A stretch of DNA of 64,000 bases. Origin: Flectonema sp. DT1601 (lineage: Eukaryota > Euglenozoa > Diplonemea > Diplonemida > Diplonemidae). Below the pieces are notes generated by a model, which was not told where the DNA came from, ran no database searches, and saw only the letters and a program-made list of their open reading frames with translations. Both the position numbers and the translations under genes were made by a program. Positions 44,741 to 58,023 of the stretch are shown piece after piece (within the stretch, counting starts at the first letter, position 1; each line of letters starts with the position of its first letter). Where the stretch lies: positions 582,001-646,000 of the forward strand of contig OZ025840.1 of NCBI GenBank assembly GCA_964019425.1. Reading direction: 5' to 3'.

Positions 44741-45968
44741 TTATCTATGCTCCCTGCATTATCTATGCTCCCTGCATTATCTATGCTCCCTGCATTATCT
44801 ATGCTCCCTGCATTATCTATGCTCCCTGCATTATCTATGCTCCCTGCATTATCTATGCTCCCTGCATTATCTATGCTCCCTGCATTATCTATGCTCCCTG
44901 CATTATCTATGCTCCCTGCATTATCTATGCTCCCTGCATTATCTATGCTCCCTGCATTATCTATGCTCCCTGCATTATCTATGCTCCCTGCATTATCTAT
45001 GCTCCCTGCATTATCTATGCTCCCTGCATTATCTATGCTCCCTGCATTATCTATGCTCCCTGCATTATCTATGCTCCCTGCATTATCTATGCTCCCTGCA
45101 TTATCTATGCTCCCTGCATTATCTATGCTCCCTGCATTATCTATGCTCCCTGCATTATCTATGCTCCCTGCATTATCTATGCTCCCTGCATTATCTATGC
45201 TCCCTGCATTATCTATGCTCCCTGCATTATCTATGCTCCCTGCATTATCTATGCTCCCTGCATTATCTATGCTCCCTGCATTATCTATGCTCCCTGCATT
45301 ATCTATGCTCCCTGCATTATCTATGCTCCCTGCATTATCTATGCTCCCTGCATTATCTATGCTCCCTGCATTATCTATGCTCCCTGCATTATCTATGCTC
45401 CCTGCATTATCTATGCTCCCTGCATTATCTATGCTCCCTGCATTATCTATGCTCCCTGCATTATCTATGCTCCCTGCATTATCTATGCTCCCTGCATTAT
45501 CTATGCTCCCTGCATTATCTATGCTCCCTGCATTATCTATGCTCCCTGCATTATCTATGCTCCCTGCATTATCTATGCTCCCTGCATTATCTATGCTCCC
45601 TGCATTATCTATGCTCCCTGCATTATCTATGCTCCCTGCATTATCTATGCTCCCTGCATTATCTATGCTCCCTGCATTATCTATGCTCCCTGCATTATCT
45701 ATGCTCCCTGCATTATCTATGCTCCCTGCATTATCTATGCTCCCTGCATTATCTATGCTCCCTGCATTATCTATGCTCCCTGCATTATCTATGCTCCCTG
45801 CATTATCTATGCTCCCTGCATTATCTATGCTCCCTGTATTATCTATGCTCCCTGCATTATCTATGCTCCCTGCATTATCTATGCTCCCTGCATTATCTAT
45901 GCTCCCTGCATTATCTATGCTCCCTGCATTATCTATGCTCCCTGCATTATCTATGCTCCCTGCATTAT
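44741..45968 (+). repeat. 18-bp tandem satellite, 68 copies
   Basis: The unit CTATGCTCCCTGCATTAT repeats 68 times with one visible substitution (C to T near 45837). Because 18 is a multiple of three and the unit lacks stops on this strand, all three forward frames stay open; they encode repeats such as ALSMLP and YLCSLH. No ATG-started frame enters the array from unique sequence, so I treat it as non-coding satellite. Confidence 0.95.
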
Positions 45969-47156
45969 CGAGTAATACTTCCCGATTTTTAAATTTAATT
46001 TATTCACTAACAAGGAAAATGCTAAGTAGGTACAACTACGATTTTTCTTATTACTGTCTTCGGAATGACGGCTTAACTTTGTTGAGAAACTTGCAAAAAA
46101 AAAATAAAATAAAATAAATTTTTTTTTTTTTTAAAATACATTTATTTTTTTTCATCTTCGATTTTAACAAAAAAAAATAAATTTTTTTTTTGTCCTATAT
46201 TATTCATAATTCGTGTTTCAGACTTACTGTGTTGGTGATTCTTTCTTCTTGCTCTGCATGTTATGTTCGTTCTTGCTAGTATGCGGCGGCTCTGTTCGTT
46301 ACCAGACGGAAATTATTACTATTTTTTTTTTGTTGTCACCTTCCTCTGATTCTTAGTAGTCTAGTTTTTAAATTTTATTATCTATTGTCGATGGATTTTT
46401 GCTTTTTCATTTTTCATCCTCCATTCCTTATTTTCGTAGCTGTTCCTTTGGCGAGATCAGTCAAATTATTGTACCTCTATTTATCTAGCTCTTGACATTA
46501 CTTTGTTTGAAGCCATTATGTGTATTGTCGGGTTTTACTCTTGTAGTATTCTATATTTAAGTTATTATTATTATTGTTTTTTTTTTATATTTAATATTCA
46601 CAAACGTTTTATATATATTTCCTTTCCTTCCCTTTTTTTTTTTTTTTTTTTGTGTATCGATCCTTTTTTATCATTTTTAAAAAAAAAAAAAAAAAAAAAA
46701 AAAGGGTCTCATTACTGATGTTGTAGTTGTCACTCCCACCGATCTTTTTTTAATATTCAATAGCAGCAGAGGTATGTACAGCATACAACGAACAATAATC
46801 CTGCTCAGTTTTTTTTTTTTGTTAGTTGGATTATGCTACGCAAAAAAAAAAAAAAAGAGTTGACGACTACAACTTTCAACATTCATTCATACAGTAAAAA
46901 AAAACCGGCTTACGGTTCGTCGCAGAAAAATGAACTTCTTCTTTTCTTTTTTCCAGACTTCTGACAGTACGTACAATATATATTTTTTTGAACCTTTTTT
47001 TTTTTTTTTTTTTTTTTTTTTTCTTCGTCTAATTTATTTAAGCAATAAATTCTAACAACAACAACAACAACAAAAAAAAAAAAAAAAATAAATAAATAAA
47101 GGAACATCGCTATATTTACGTGCCAACGGTTTTTTCTAATGTCCCAGGAAAGGGGG

Positions 47157-47187
<31 letters not shown>

Positions 47188-50100
47188 ATTCTTGTGAAAG
47201 CCTCTGTGAAAGCCTCTTTTTGATGTCTTTTCCCTCAGTCTGAAAAAACAAAACAAAAAAAAAAACATCACTAAAATCATTAAGTTATATATTCTTCTTC
47301 GATTTTTTATTTTTATCACAAGTTGAGCATAACTTATTTACTCGGAAATGATGGTTTGTGGCAAAAAAAAATAAAATAAAAAAAAAATGTGCCTATCCCA
47401 TTATAAAAGAACAAAAAAAAAATGAGAAATAAGTTCATTCACTGTTGATATTTAATTGTTTTCAATTCTTTGCACAAGTGAGGGTCATCGATTGCAAGAT
47501 CACGGAAGAAGTTTTTTTTTTTTTTTAAAAATCTGTATCAACGTTTTTTTTTCTCTTTCATTTCTCGTAGTAGTTGGGATGGTAAAAACGAAAAAAATCG
47601 TCCCTCCTCAACGGAAGACATTCGATAGCACAGCTTGCTACATGTTTTTTTTTTCCTTCCCTTCCCTTCTCAACTGCCACTTTTCGCGTACAGGCAACAC
47701 ATTTCTCCCTTTTTTTTTCTTCTCTTCTTCTTTTTCTTAAAAGATATTTTGTGAAATAATTAAAAAAAAAAAAAAAAAAAAGAGAATTGCGTGATATCTT
47801 CTTTTTATCATGGGGGGATAGCGATTTTTTTTTTTTTTTATATAGTGGTGCTGATTTTCATTTTTTTCCCCTCAATCGCAAAACTATTATTTTTACCATC
47901 GTTACGTAACAGTTGTCCTAGTCTCTGCGTCTACTGAAATCTGATAAAATAGAAAAAAGTAGAAGCAAAGCAGTTGTCGTTATCAAACGTGGAGGGGGAA
48001 ACGAAGAAAAAAAAAAAAAAAAAAAGTGATACACCCCTGCTGGGTGTAATACTGTTCAATTTCTTTTATTTTCATTTTTATATAAACATTCTGTGTTCCT
48101 TTTGAATATAGCGATATACAACAAATGATTTTTTTTTCCCCCCTTTTTTTTTTCTTCTTTTTTTTTCACCCGCTCCGCTCTATAAACGTTTTCTCGGTAA
48201 CATTTCGCAAGACTTAATTGCAAATTGCTGGCAGCTAAATATAACAATAGTAAGGTTATGAACGACCAGGCAAAAAAAATATTAAAATTGTTATTCCGAG
48301 TTCTCGGGGAAAAAAAAAAAACAAAAAAAAAAAATTATAGAAAACTCTGTAGATGCTCAATTTTTAATTTTCCTCTTTTTTCTTGTTGTTTCGGGAGATG
48401 AGGGCAGTGCAGATAAAATAAAATGATAAAAAAACCTGCCTTCTGCTTGCCTTGCTCAATTCTTTCCTCTTCCCTTTTCTTTTTTTGCTTCACGTGTTCT
48501 TTTTAATCTTTAACAGAGGGTAAAAGGAGCTCGCGACTGAGCACATTTATGGAAAAAAGTTATTTTGGTAGAACGATGTAATGGCAGTATCACTGTCTGG
48601 GAGTAAAAAGTAATAATAAAGCGTTTACTGCGTGTGTTGGTGACCCCGAATGCGGGAGGGAAAAAACAATTGCTAATTCATTGCGAATATTTGACTTCTT
48701 CTTTTTTTTGTTGAGATCTATTTTTCATAGGTTATAGCTTCACTTAGAAACAAAAAAAAAAAAAAAAAAAAAAATTAAATTAATTTTTTTTTTTCTCCCT
48801 TGCTCTCTCTTCATCGCTTGTTTTTTTGTTTGCGAAGCAGGTTTGCAAGCCTGTCTGGGCAGTCAACGCAGCCACCTAATTCTATCTTATTATCCTTTAT
48901 ATTTATCAAGTTCCCTTTCCTTTTACTTTTTACGGTTGAATTCTTCAGTTTAGGGTAGTAGTTTCTCTCTCCAGTCAAAATATGTGACAAAAAAAAAAAA
49001 AAAAGAGGGAGCTGCTTTTTTATTTTCATTTTTTTTTAAATTTTTTTTTCTCTTTTTTTTGCAATTCATCAAACTTGATCCCCTCACATTATTGCGTGAG
49101 AGAATAGAAGAAAAAAAAAAAAAAAAGAAAAAAAACTGCTTTTTTGTCAGCAAAGAGTTTGTGTGTTTCTAATTCTGTTGTATAGAAAGAGTATTGGAAA
49201 CAACGTACCGTTAACTCATTCTTTATTAGGTGTTTTACTGGTTATAAGCAAACTATTTATCGCAGGCAGTTACCAATCATGTTCCACCGCGAACAAGCCT
49301 CAGAAAATCCACCCACTACTATCTACTATCCTTATAAGGCACAACCTTGTCGCATAAATGGCGGTACTTAGTACACGGCTTTCAATGGCTTACAGGCGGG
49401 GTTACTGTTTCCCTCTTGTTTTTATCTGTTATTCTATTTTTTTTTTTTTTTCCCCTTCCCCCGTATTAGCACACTTTATTTTGAATTAACAAAAGTGTTT
49501 TTTTATATTTTTGTTGTGTACAATTGGAACAAAGTAAAAGGCGCTCTCTGAGATCCTGTATGTTCTGCTGTACTTCAAAGAAAAGAAAAAATTGTTGCGT
49601 GTTTCCCAATATGGTGTGCTGATTGATTTTCTTTGCCTTCATTTCCGATGTTGTTTACGTCTGCTGTGCTCTGATTCAATCATGGTAAATAACTGTATCA
49701 CGTACCCTCCTAGGCGATTAACTTCTGCCTTCGTGATCAACTTTTTCACAAGCAAAAATTTGCCTATTTTAAGGTCCCCTAATTGCTTCTTGTTCGGTTT
49801 GTAGGCCTTGAGTGTATGTGTATTTCTTTTTTTTTCTTTCTTTCTTTTCTGTAATTAATTCAACGACCTTCCTTTCTTTCTTTCTTTCTTTTTTTTTTTT
49901 TCACTTTTGGCACGTTTGTTTTACGTTTAAAGGAAAAAAGAGCTTAGCAAGTGCTGCGCTGTAATCTCTCTCCTACAATACCTAACAGCAGTTTCTTTTT
50001 TCCCACCCCTGAAACCTGCAACAACTTTGTCTTCATCTGTTTTAATTGCGCTGCTGTTTACAACTTGAAAACTTGACTGTTTCGGTCAACATTGCTATTT

Positions 50101-50339
50101 GTAGGTGTTTTGCTTCAAAGCTGCTTAAATTGTGTGGAGTCGAACAAGCCTGACCAATTGTATGCAAATCGTGTTTCAGGTGAAGTCTGCGTTGTTCTTA
50201 TAGCATTGGTTTCACTTTATTTTATGTTTTTAAAGGCGGCAATCATGTTAATGAATTATCGACCTTTTTTTTTCTTTAATCTCCTGATTAGTCTGATTAT
50301 TCTCCCTTTCGCAGTACGTATGCAAGTACTCGGGGAGGT

Positions 50340-50393
<54 letters not shown>

Positions 50394-51557
50394 AATTTGT
50401 CTTAGAATCCTTTGCAAAAAAAAAAAAGATTTGTTGTTGTTATCTATTTCTTTTGGGTTCATCAGTCAACTCTCCGAACCCAGGTTCGCGAAGAAACATG
50501 TGGACTGTGAATATATTTACTTTTTTTTTAGTTGTAGGTTGGATTTTTGACCTCTTTTCCAATTATTTTTTTATTTTAAGGGTCAAGGGAACAGTTATTT
50601 TTTTTTTTTTTTTTCCTTCTTCATTTTTTTTTGAATGCTATTATATAATTCTTTTTTTTTTTGCTGCTTTGTGGCGTTCTATCGAAAAACACGCTATTCT
50701 CACAATTCGGCATCGGACAAGACTTTCATCCCATTATACTATTTATTCAAGTGGGAAAAAAAAAAAAAAAAAAATAGACAGAAAGAATACGCAAACAGGT
50801 CAACTGACGTTTGATCAAATTTTTTTAACGCACGACACCAACAAAATAAAAATTAAAAAAAGTAAAAATAAATTAAGATAAATATACAAGGACAGAAAAA
50901 AAATAAATAAATAAATCAGTAATTTTGTTCCAAGTTTTAAAAGATTTTATGGAGATTGATAGTTGCCGTCTATCCATCTGAAAACTAATTGCTGCCCCCT
51001 CCTCCTCCATACATGTTATATAGAACTTTTTTACAGTGGTAACAACTAACGCTGTGAGCACGTTGTTTGCGTTCCATGCCTTGTGATTTTGTATGAGTGC
51101 GAAACTAGCTCTTTGGCCACTTGCGAAAAGGAAAAAAAAAAACAAAAAAAAAAAAAAGAGAGTGAAAGTAGGAATCGTATCTATCTCCCAACAAGCGTAT
51201 TCCTTTTTTGCTTTCTTTCTCTTTTCTTTTTTTTTACCCCCCACCTTTTTTATCTCCCTCTTTTGTTTCATCCCACTCTTGCGACTGATAACGCCCATCA
51301 GTTGTACCCTCTCATATACTCAAGCCCATTCCTGTAGTTCCCTTTCGCAAGTACATCTTGAAGGGGAAGGAAACCGCTTTAGAGGTATTCTCTCTTTGTT
51401 GTCTACTGTTCTACTGAACTTATCAACTATATTCTTAAGGGGAAAATGGATCACACGAGAGAGATTATGTTGTTGTTATGGGAAACTCCTTTGTAGTCGT
51501 GTTAATTTTTTTTATCTTTTTTTTCAGATTCAGGATTGCTGTTGCATATCCTTGTGA
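45969..51557. other. Gene desert after satellite
   Basis: 5.6 kb with no supportable gene. It contains the longest homopolymer of the window, T52 at 50341-50392, T30 near 46997, A28 near 47157, (AAC)n at about 47053-47072 and a short tandem GAAAGCCTCT pair near 47196-47217. All open frames are Phe/Lys-rich shadows of these tracts. TTTTTTTTCAG at about 51517-51527 is acceptor-like, 30 nt before the next gene. Confidence 0.7.
50341..50392 (+). repeat. T52 homopolymer
   Basis: Uninterrupted run of 52 T on the + strand, in non-coding DNA. Confidence 0.95.
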
Positions 51558-53442
51558 ATGAATGAAGGATTAATGGCGATACCAACCCCAACTCAGTCGA
51601 TTGTTAGAGAAGTTGACTCCCCTTCTGGAATTGGTATAGTTGGTGATGATGAGGACGCCTCTGTAATGGTTCAGAAAATTGCAGCCTATTTTAAAATAGC
51701 TACTGAATCGACATTAACAGCATCGCCAACTGCAGCTGCCGACAACACATCAACAGTGAGAAGTCTCACCCGACGTGCAGAAGATGCAGAAACAGAAGTA
51801 ATTCGATTAAGGGCAATAAATGATTCACTTTGTGCTCAAATTGAGTCAATGAAAAAAGAAAAACTCTCTATATCGACAATAATGCAAAATACAAGCATCA
51901 TCTCAGGGAAGGGAGACTCTGTAGACAAAGAAGAATATGATCGTCTGCAGTCTGAGTACAATGCTGTGTTGCATTCCTTGTTAACAGTTAAGAGAGAGGC
52001 TGCTCAACTCAGGTCAGAGTTGTTATTTGTTAATAATCAGTCGATCGTTGCGACGGTTCCGATTGAGAGGGAATCACATCGACTGCATAGCGAAGAGTTG
52101 ACTGCGTTGAGGGACCGAATAGAATTTATTAAAAAAGATCACACTCATCAACTTGATAAGATGAATAGAATATTTGATAATGAGAGGAAACAATTTCACA
52201 CAAAACTAACTCAAATGGTTTCATCGTCAGAAGTCGATACTCTCCGAGGACTACTTCGAGACACTCAACAACAACTCACTTCAGTTACACAAAGTAGAGA
52301 TGAGCTAATTGATCTAAACAAAGACGCTGTTTCAATATCGACATTACAAGCAGCTGAATCAGAACAATGCAGACGAGCAGAACAAGTAGAATCCTTACTT
52401 GAGGAACTCACGAGAGAAAAGACTATTCGAACAAAGATACAAGAAGCGTATCAATCGATGGCATTTAAGTTAGAAGATGCTAATAAAAGTATTTCTAAAA
52501 TTAATCAGTCAAGAGGAGATAGTGAAGCGGCTATCCAACAAGTGACTCACCAACTTGATAGTAAAACAGTTGAATACCAAGAATTACGTGATCGCTATGA
52601 ATTAGTTCAGTCGTACAGAAAAGAATATGAAGAAAGCAACAGAAGTCTTCAAGAAAAAGTAAGCGATCTCAATGCTGAAGAAATCAAAACACGTATTCTT
52701 ATTGATAATCTAACGGCTGATAATTCAACAATGGCGACGGCTTTAAAAGATCAGAAAGAACAACTTGTGAGTTGCAAATCAGTGATGTCGACTCAGCAAC
52801 AGAAACTTGATATCCTCAAGAGAGACATCGATGAGAAGTCTACAATCGCAGCTACTCACCGACAGGAATTCACAATCGCTATCACCGAGTCACAGCAACA
52901 GTTGAGAACATCAACTGAGGAGGCTAACCAGTTAAGAATTTCTATTCAAGATCGTGACAGCAACATCTCTTCTCTCCGACACTCTCTAAAACAAGAACAG
53001 CATCGTGTTGAAGAGATCAAGTCTTTAGAAGAAGGTATATTATTACTTCAGGAAAAACAAAAATCTCTTGAAGGGACGATTTCTTCCAAAACTTCGATGC
53101 TGAAGCTGAAGTCACAAAATCTCAAAAAAACTGAAGACGAACTTTCAAACTACAAAGTATGTGTCTTTTTTTTTAATATATTTTTTTTTGCGTATAACAA
53201 GTATTGTAAGAACGAAAAAGAATGTAGTCGGTTCAGTTTCGTGCACAAACGAAAGCTCACAAAATGTCGAAAGCAGACATCACAAGAATTCGACTGGTCA
53301 ACTGTCGAGGTGCCTAATATCCCGAAGGGTCGCATCCGTCAGCGATAAGACTACTAATGCCGCTCTGTGTTTCCGTTATGTGGAAAAATACATCCGACTG
53401 GAACAAACTATCGCCGATGTGGTGAACCGGTTGAGAGGCTAA
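51558..53442 (+). CDS. Long coiled-coil protein (cytoskeletal/centriolar type), 3' end unresolved
   Basis: Exon 1 (51558-53156) encodes 533 residues. After a disordered start of about 60 residues, nearly all the rest is heptad-rich coiled coil dominated by Gln, Glu, Lys, Leu and Ser (RAEDAETEVIRLRAINDSL and on). No motor, kinase or membrane part is seen, so no family can be named; centriolar, basal-body and flagellar proteins often look like this. The frame simply read on ends at 53348, but GTATGT at 53157 is a consensus donor. Acceptor TTCAG at 53236 opens a better-looking continuation (FRAQTKAHKMSKADITRIRL), and a helical segment ending at 53442 (FRYVEKYIRLEQTIADVVNRL) seems to be the true C terminus. 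The exact last junction is not settled. Confidence 0.8.
53157..53236 (+). other. Probable intron in coiled-coil gene 2
   Basis: 80 nt, donor GTATGT, acceptor GTTCAG, phase 0. Other acceptors within the next 50 nt are possible. Confidence 0.55.
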
Positions 53443-53903
53443 CGACGAAACCACCCAAGCCAGGGTGCACAAACAAACCATGCACAGTGTTATATTATTA
53501 TTTTCTGTATAGTTTAAGATAAAGCAAAATAAAAAACAGAAACTTATTGATGACATAATAAAACCTGCTTTCAAAGAAGCAAAGAAGACGGGATTAGTAT
53601 GAGCCTTGGACCTTATTGTTAATTTAGAATATATAGTATATAGAAGAAAAAAACTTAATACACTCATTTAATAATTTAGATTTGATTATTATATCTGACT
53701 TTTTCAGGAAGGAATAATAAATATCAAAAAAGGATGAATGTACATGTATATCAGTCAAAATTTTATTTCCTTATGGAAAAAACAGTGTTTTTTGGTAAGG
53801 AAATAAAATTTTGACTGATATTATTAATTGATGTTTTTTTTACAAATGACTTAATCATTTCAATACGCACAGTCGGAGAAAAAAAAAAAATAAATAAAAA
53901 AAA
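53443..53903. other. Intergenic with strong hairpin
   Basis: 461 nt, AT-rich, fewer homopolymers than elsewhere. The long hairpin at 53748-53821 is listed separately. Confidence 0.65.
53748..53821. repeat. 26-bp perfect inverted repeat (foldback)
   Basis: The arms at 53748-53773 and 53796-53821 are exact reverse complements over 26 nt. The 22-nt spacer holds a further 7-bp A6C/GT6 stem around the trinucleotide AGT. The arms are mixed sequence (they contain TATCAGTCAAAATTTTATTT), not simple A/T runs. It lies 82 nt before the next ATG and 306 nt after the previous gene. It could be a small foldback element, an RNA-processing hairpin or a small-RNA precursor. Confidence 0.92.
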
Positions 53904-55226
53904 ATGACGTACATAAAAGCGGGGAAGCTGTGCGTTGTTTGCGCGAGGTCTGACCAACCCGGAATGGTAAGGAGAAGTGGTTTTAAATGTTTAAAATGTA
54001 TTGGGAAACGAAGCAAAAAGGGAATTAGAAAAGTTGCAGAAAAGCAATCAATGATGGAGAAGGAAACATACCGATCATTACCGGTCATGGCGGTTGAAGG
54101 AGCTCCCCAGACAAGTTTAAGGCCGAGTATGGATGTACCACTGCCAGTGTTCTTGCAGCAGAGGTTGGGAGATCCAGTTGAGAATAGAACTTTAGCAGAC
54201 AATTCTCATACATCTATAAGTGATGTAAATACAAGCAACTACAGTAGCAGGGCATCGAGTAGACGGTCTTCAGTTACACAACCTCCTCTTCCAGTCTCTA
54301 CTGTTCCACCAAAACAGATGGTTGACTCCGCGTCATCACCAATTTCATTCTCACCTCACGTAGATAGGGAAGTTGTATCTCCTGCTCCTGAATATTTTCA
54401 TCGCTCTCAGGTTGAGGAACTCGAACCTGATTACTTCAATCAGATTGTGAAGTCCGTTAGAGGACGTTCAAAATCAAAGAAAGGAACGGGGAATACAACT
54501 CCAGTAACATTTGTAAAACACCCAGTTCCGGTAGCAAAACGTCCTCAATGGAAAGACGTGAATACAAATCACGGGCACACTCACAACAAAGACAGACTGA
54601 GCAAACGAGGACTTAGCATGAGCAACGCTACTGAAGACCGCGATCTCTACCGTCTGAGTGACTTAGATGTTAGGGCAGCTGAACTGATTTCATTTGCGGG
54701 GGGTTTGAACAGAGGAGTTGATGTACCTGCAAAGGTTGACGATCTTCAAAACTTTCTTCAGGCAAATGCGATGTCAGTCTTTTCTGCGGATGACGAAGCA
54801 ACTGCAAGAAATGAAGCACTATACAACCAACTTTCACGGAGGGGTAAGAGTAAAGATCGAAAGCCTCGAAGATCCGAAGTTCGAACGAACAGACTCTTCG
54901 CAAATGACAGTCACTTATCACAATTTGGTATTGATGATGAATTACAAGACTTACAAAGAGAGCTTAAAAATAGCAGACTTGATAACTACAAACACTCAGC
55001 TTCAGCATCGAGGACGTTCAACGGTCCTGCGGCAGCTGCATTCGATGATCCTGTTGACTTCTTTAATCAGACATCTCACATGCCTCCTCCCTCAAGGCAG
55101 TTCAATAGAACACCAAGTCGTAAGCATGCTGTTGTTAACAGATCTATGGATGACGTTCCTCAGCAGTCGAATGTTTTTAGTTTTGATTCTCCTTATCAAC
55201 CAAGCAATGGATTGACGTCTGTCTAA
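53904..55226 (+). CDS. CxxC zinc-finger orphan with disordered body
   Basis: One exon of 440 residues. The N terminus has two CxxC pairs (C10, C13 and C29, C32) in a basic context, ending GKRSKKG, which would bind one zinc ion in a small ribbon-type finger. The rest is mostly disordered: Ser/Arg clusters (SSRASSRRSS), Pro-rich stretches and a basic patch (VRGRSKSKKG). Short helices lie near DLDVRAAELISFAGGLN and DELQDLQRELKNSRL. No family is recognised. RNA or protein binding would fit, but this is inference. Confidence 0.75.
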   Translation: MTYIKAGKLCVVCARSDQPGMVRRSGFKCLKCIGKRSKKGIRKVAEKQSMMEKETYRSLPVMAVEGAPQTSLRPSMDVPLPVFLQQRLGDPVENRTLADNSHTSISDVNTSNYSSRASSRRSSVTQPPLPVSTVPPKQMVDSASSPISFSPHVDREVVSPAPEYFHRSQVEELEPDYFNQIVKSVRGRSKSKKGTGNTTPVTFVKHPVPVAKRPQWKDVNTNHGHTHNKDRLSKRGLSMSNATEDRDLYRLSDLDVRAAELISFAGGLNRGVDVPAKVDDLQNFLQANAMSVFSADDEATARNEALYNQLSRRGKSKDRKPRRSEVRTNRLFANDSHLSQFGIDDELQDLQRELKNSRLDNYKHSASASRTFNGPAAAAFDDPVDFFNQTSHMPPPSRQFNRTPSRKHAVVNRSMDDVPQQSNVFSFDSPYQPSNGLTSV

Positions 55227-55977
55227 ACAAAGAGAGAACTGACTTTCTTCTATTTGTAAATTATTCGTTATCAAAATCACCATTTTTTTTCTTTTTTAAA
55301 TGTTGGTTAACACAGACAATTCGTCTCTTGATTCCAACGTTTTCTTATTGTTATTTCTTATCACGAAAGAGTAATTTATTCTGTTGTCTTGCGTATTGGT
55401 TATTGTACCATCCTTGAGAAACACGTCTTTTCCGTTAAAATCGGGTGACGTGATTGTGTTTAACGATGGGTAACAATTTAATAATTAGTTTTGTTGTGAA
55501 AAACACGAAGCAAGCTTACCGTTTGATCGGATGACTTGCCTGAAGTATGTTGTGATTTCCTTGTGTAGGTACACCGTCAACTTTTCTTTAAATTCTAGTT
55601 TGACTTGAGAAATTAACATAATCTCCATAAAAAAGCAGCCTTTTTAATGCTCTCAGAGGAGCTCTCTATTTCTCGATGCGGTTTTTTGATGTTTTGTACA
55701 GTCAGCGTGGGTTCGAACCTGCGACAGCGATGTTTGTTAGAATGTATTACAGCAAGAAATGGTGAACAACCACGTAAGAACGTAAGAGACACGGGGCTAA
55801 CTTAAGGTTTCCCTGACAGTCGATTAGAAAAAGTTGTTTTCTTGTTCGTGTGCTGCGCATCTGCCATCTCTTTTACTGGAATTATATAACGTCTTTCCCT
55901 TTCTAGAAAACGGTTTGGACTTTTCTTGTCAGGTCCGATACCAATCCGAAAAAAAAGAAAAGTTAAAATAATAGTAT

Positions 55978-56010
<33 letters not shown>

Positions 56011-57987
56011 ATAAAAATAATTTTGGATTATTTTTTAAATATATTTTTTTCACCTAACAAATCTGATCATAGTATTTCTAATTCTCCGAATCACATCTTT
56101 TTTTTTTGTTCTTGTTAATTCCTCTCAAAAAAAAAAAACTTTGGAAGGACTGCTTGTTTTGTTTATTTCATCGGTATCCGTATTCTGTGTTTGTGTTGCT
56201 AGAGATTCTCGCGGCAAGTTGTGCAGACAGTTCAGATTTATCACCTTTAGAAAGGTACTACGAGTGAGTCGAACCGTCTGCTTTGCAAACCTTTTATGAC
56301 TCAAATGGGATTATCTTTTTGGATTGGTTACACTGTAAAATAACGCAAATTCCTTTTTTTTTTTTTCTTCTCCTTCTTCTTTTTTAGTAGTGTTTTCTAA
56401 AGAGATTCTAATACTGAAGTAGTATTGGGTATTTCACGAGAAGCCCACCTCACCCGGGTAGGTTTTCTTAATGTGGCTTGTTGGACTCACTCAGTTATCT
56501 TTGTATCCCCTCCATTAATTCCCTTATTTGCTGATTGGTAAGGAGAATAAAGAAACAATGAAAATAAAAAAAATTCTTTGTTTTTTTTTTTTCTGTTTTT
56601 TTTTTTCTCTCTTTTTTTTTTTTTGTTTTTTTTGATTAAGGCATGTGAATACTAGTCTTTTTATATTCAAAAATGAAATATTACGCAAAAAACAAAGTAA
56701 TTACGAATAAACGGTACTTGTACTGTGTGTGTTGTGTGTTGTGTGTTAACTTTCTTAATTTCTTATCAATTCACTATGTCTCTCTCTCGGTCTCACTTCT
56801 TGTAAATCTTTTTTATTCTCATTGTCTGCTTTCTGACCCCCTTCCTTCGTGGTGGTATGTGAATGCCTTTTTGTTGTACTTCAATAGCTTTTCCCCCCCC
56901 ACACTTGTAAACTTGCTTTTTAGCGTTTCCCCAGAAGTTTCCCTGACTTCGATAAAGAAATAAAAAATAAATCAATCACTCCCCCTCCTCCTCCTCCTCC
57001 TCCTCCTTTTTAAGGATTTATAAAATAATTCTTTTCATTAATGTTGAAGACTTGGGATGCTCAAAACTTGTAGTAGCGGTTTTCAGATACTTATTAATGT
57101 TCACGGTAGCTGGTGTGTATCCAGGATGGAATATCTTATTGCAGTCGGTTTTCTGATTTTATGTATTTGCTAATATTTCTTTTGCGTGTTGTTGTTCCTT
57201 TTTTCTTTTCTTCTTTTTTCTGATATTCAGCTAACTGACCTTGCGACTGATTGGCACTTCTTTATTCAACCGTTTTTTCCCTCTCTCCTTTTTTTTTTTT
57301 TCCTGCAATTAACTGTAACAGCAAAAAAAAAAAAAAACGAATGTTGGACAGCACACGTAAACCTTGGTGTTCTGTATTGTTTCTCTCTCTCTCTCGAGAA
57401 AAATTCCTTTTATTTTCCCTGTCTTTGTGAAAATAAAAGTCCATTTATTCACACACATTCTCGATGAATAGTTGTACTCTTTTTTTGTATTTTGTTGCAT
57501 CGATTTTTGTGTTTTTTTTTGCATCTCACTACCTTGTATTTGATATTGGTTTGGCTGCCACTTGAGAGATTGCAAATCCCCAGGGTTACTTCAAAATGCT
57601 TGAGTTGTCGATAAGGACATTGTATCTGTTATCCTTAACAGGTGTTATATTATTGTTCTGAAGAAGGCTGGCCACAACAACTACAAATCAGCATACACAG
57701 ACTCACGGTCGTGGTGCACTCAAAAAAAGAAGGGGAAAAAAAAAAATAATATGTATCCACAGTTGCATAATGTTTGTGAATCCTAAAAGACACGTCAAAT
57801 ATATGCCCAGGCTCGCATGCACAGTACAATTTCCCTATTTTTTTTTCCTTCAAATACGAAATTGATATGGAAGTTCAGGGCTGTTCAAACACGTCTTTTA
57901 AAGTAACAATTCCGTGTCAATCTGGATGAAAAAAACTTTATTTTTTTTTAGGGAGCGTTGTTCTGAAGAATGTCGTAATATTTGATT

Positions 57988-58023
<36 letters not shown>

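Noticed and set aside
44657-46117. 486-residue open frame of ALSMLP repeats and the overlapping YLCSLH frame
   Set aside because: Openness follows from the 18-bp unit lacking stops; the upstream unique part begins with TTG or GTG rather than ATG, and there is no normal coding composition.
55710-55719. GGTTCGAACC, resembling a tRNA T-loop/B-box
   Set aside because: Neither strand gives a paired T-stem, acceptor stem or D-arm at the right spacing.
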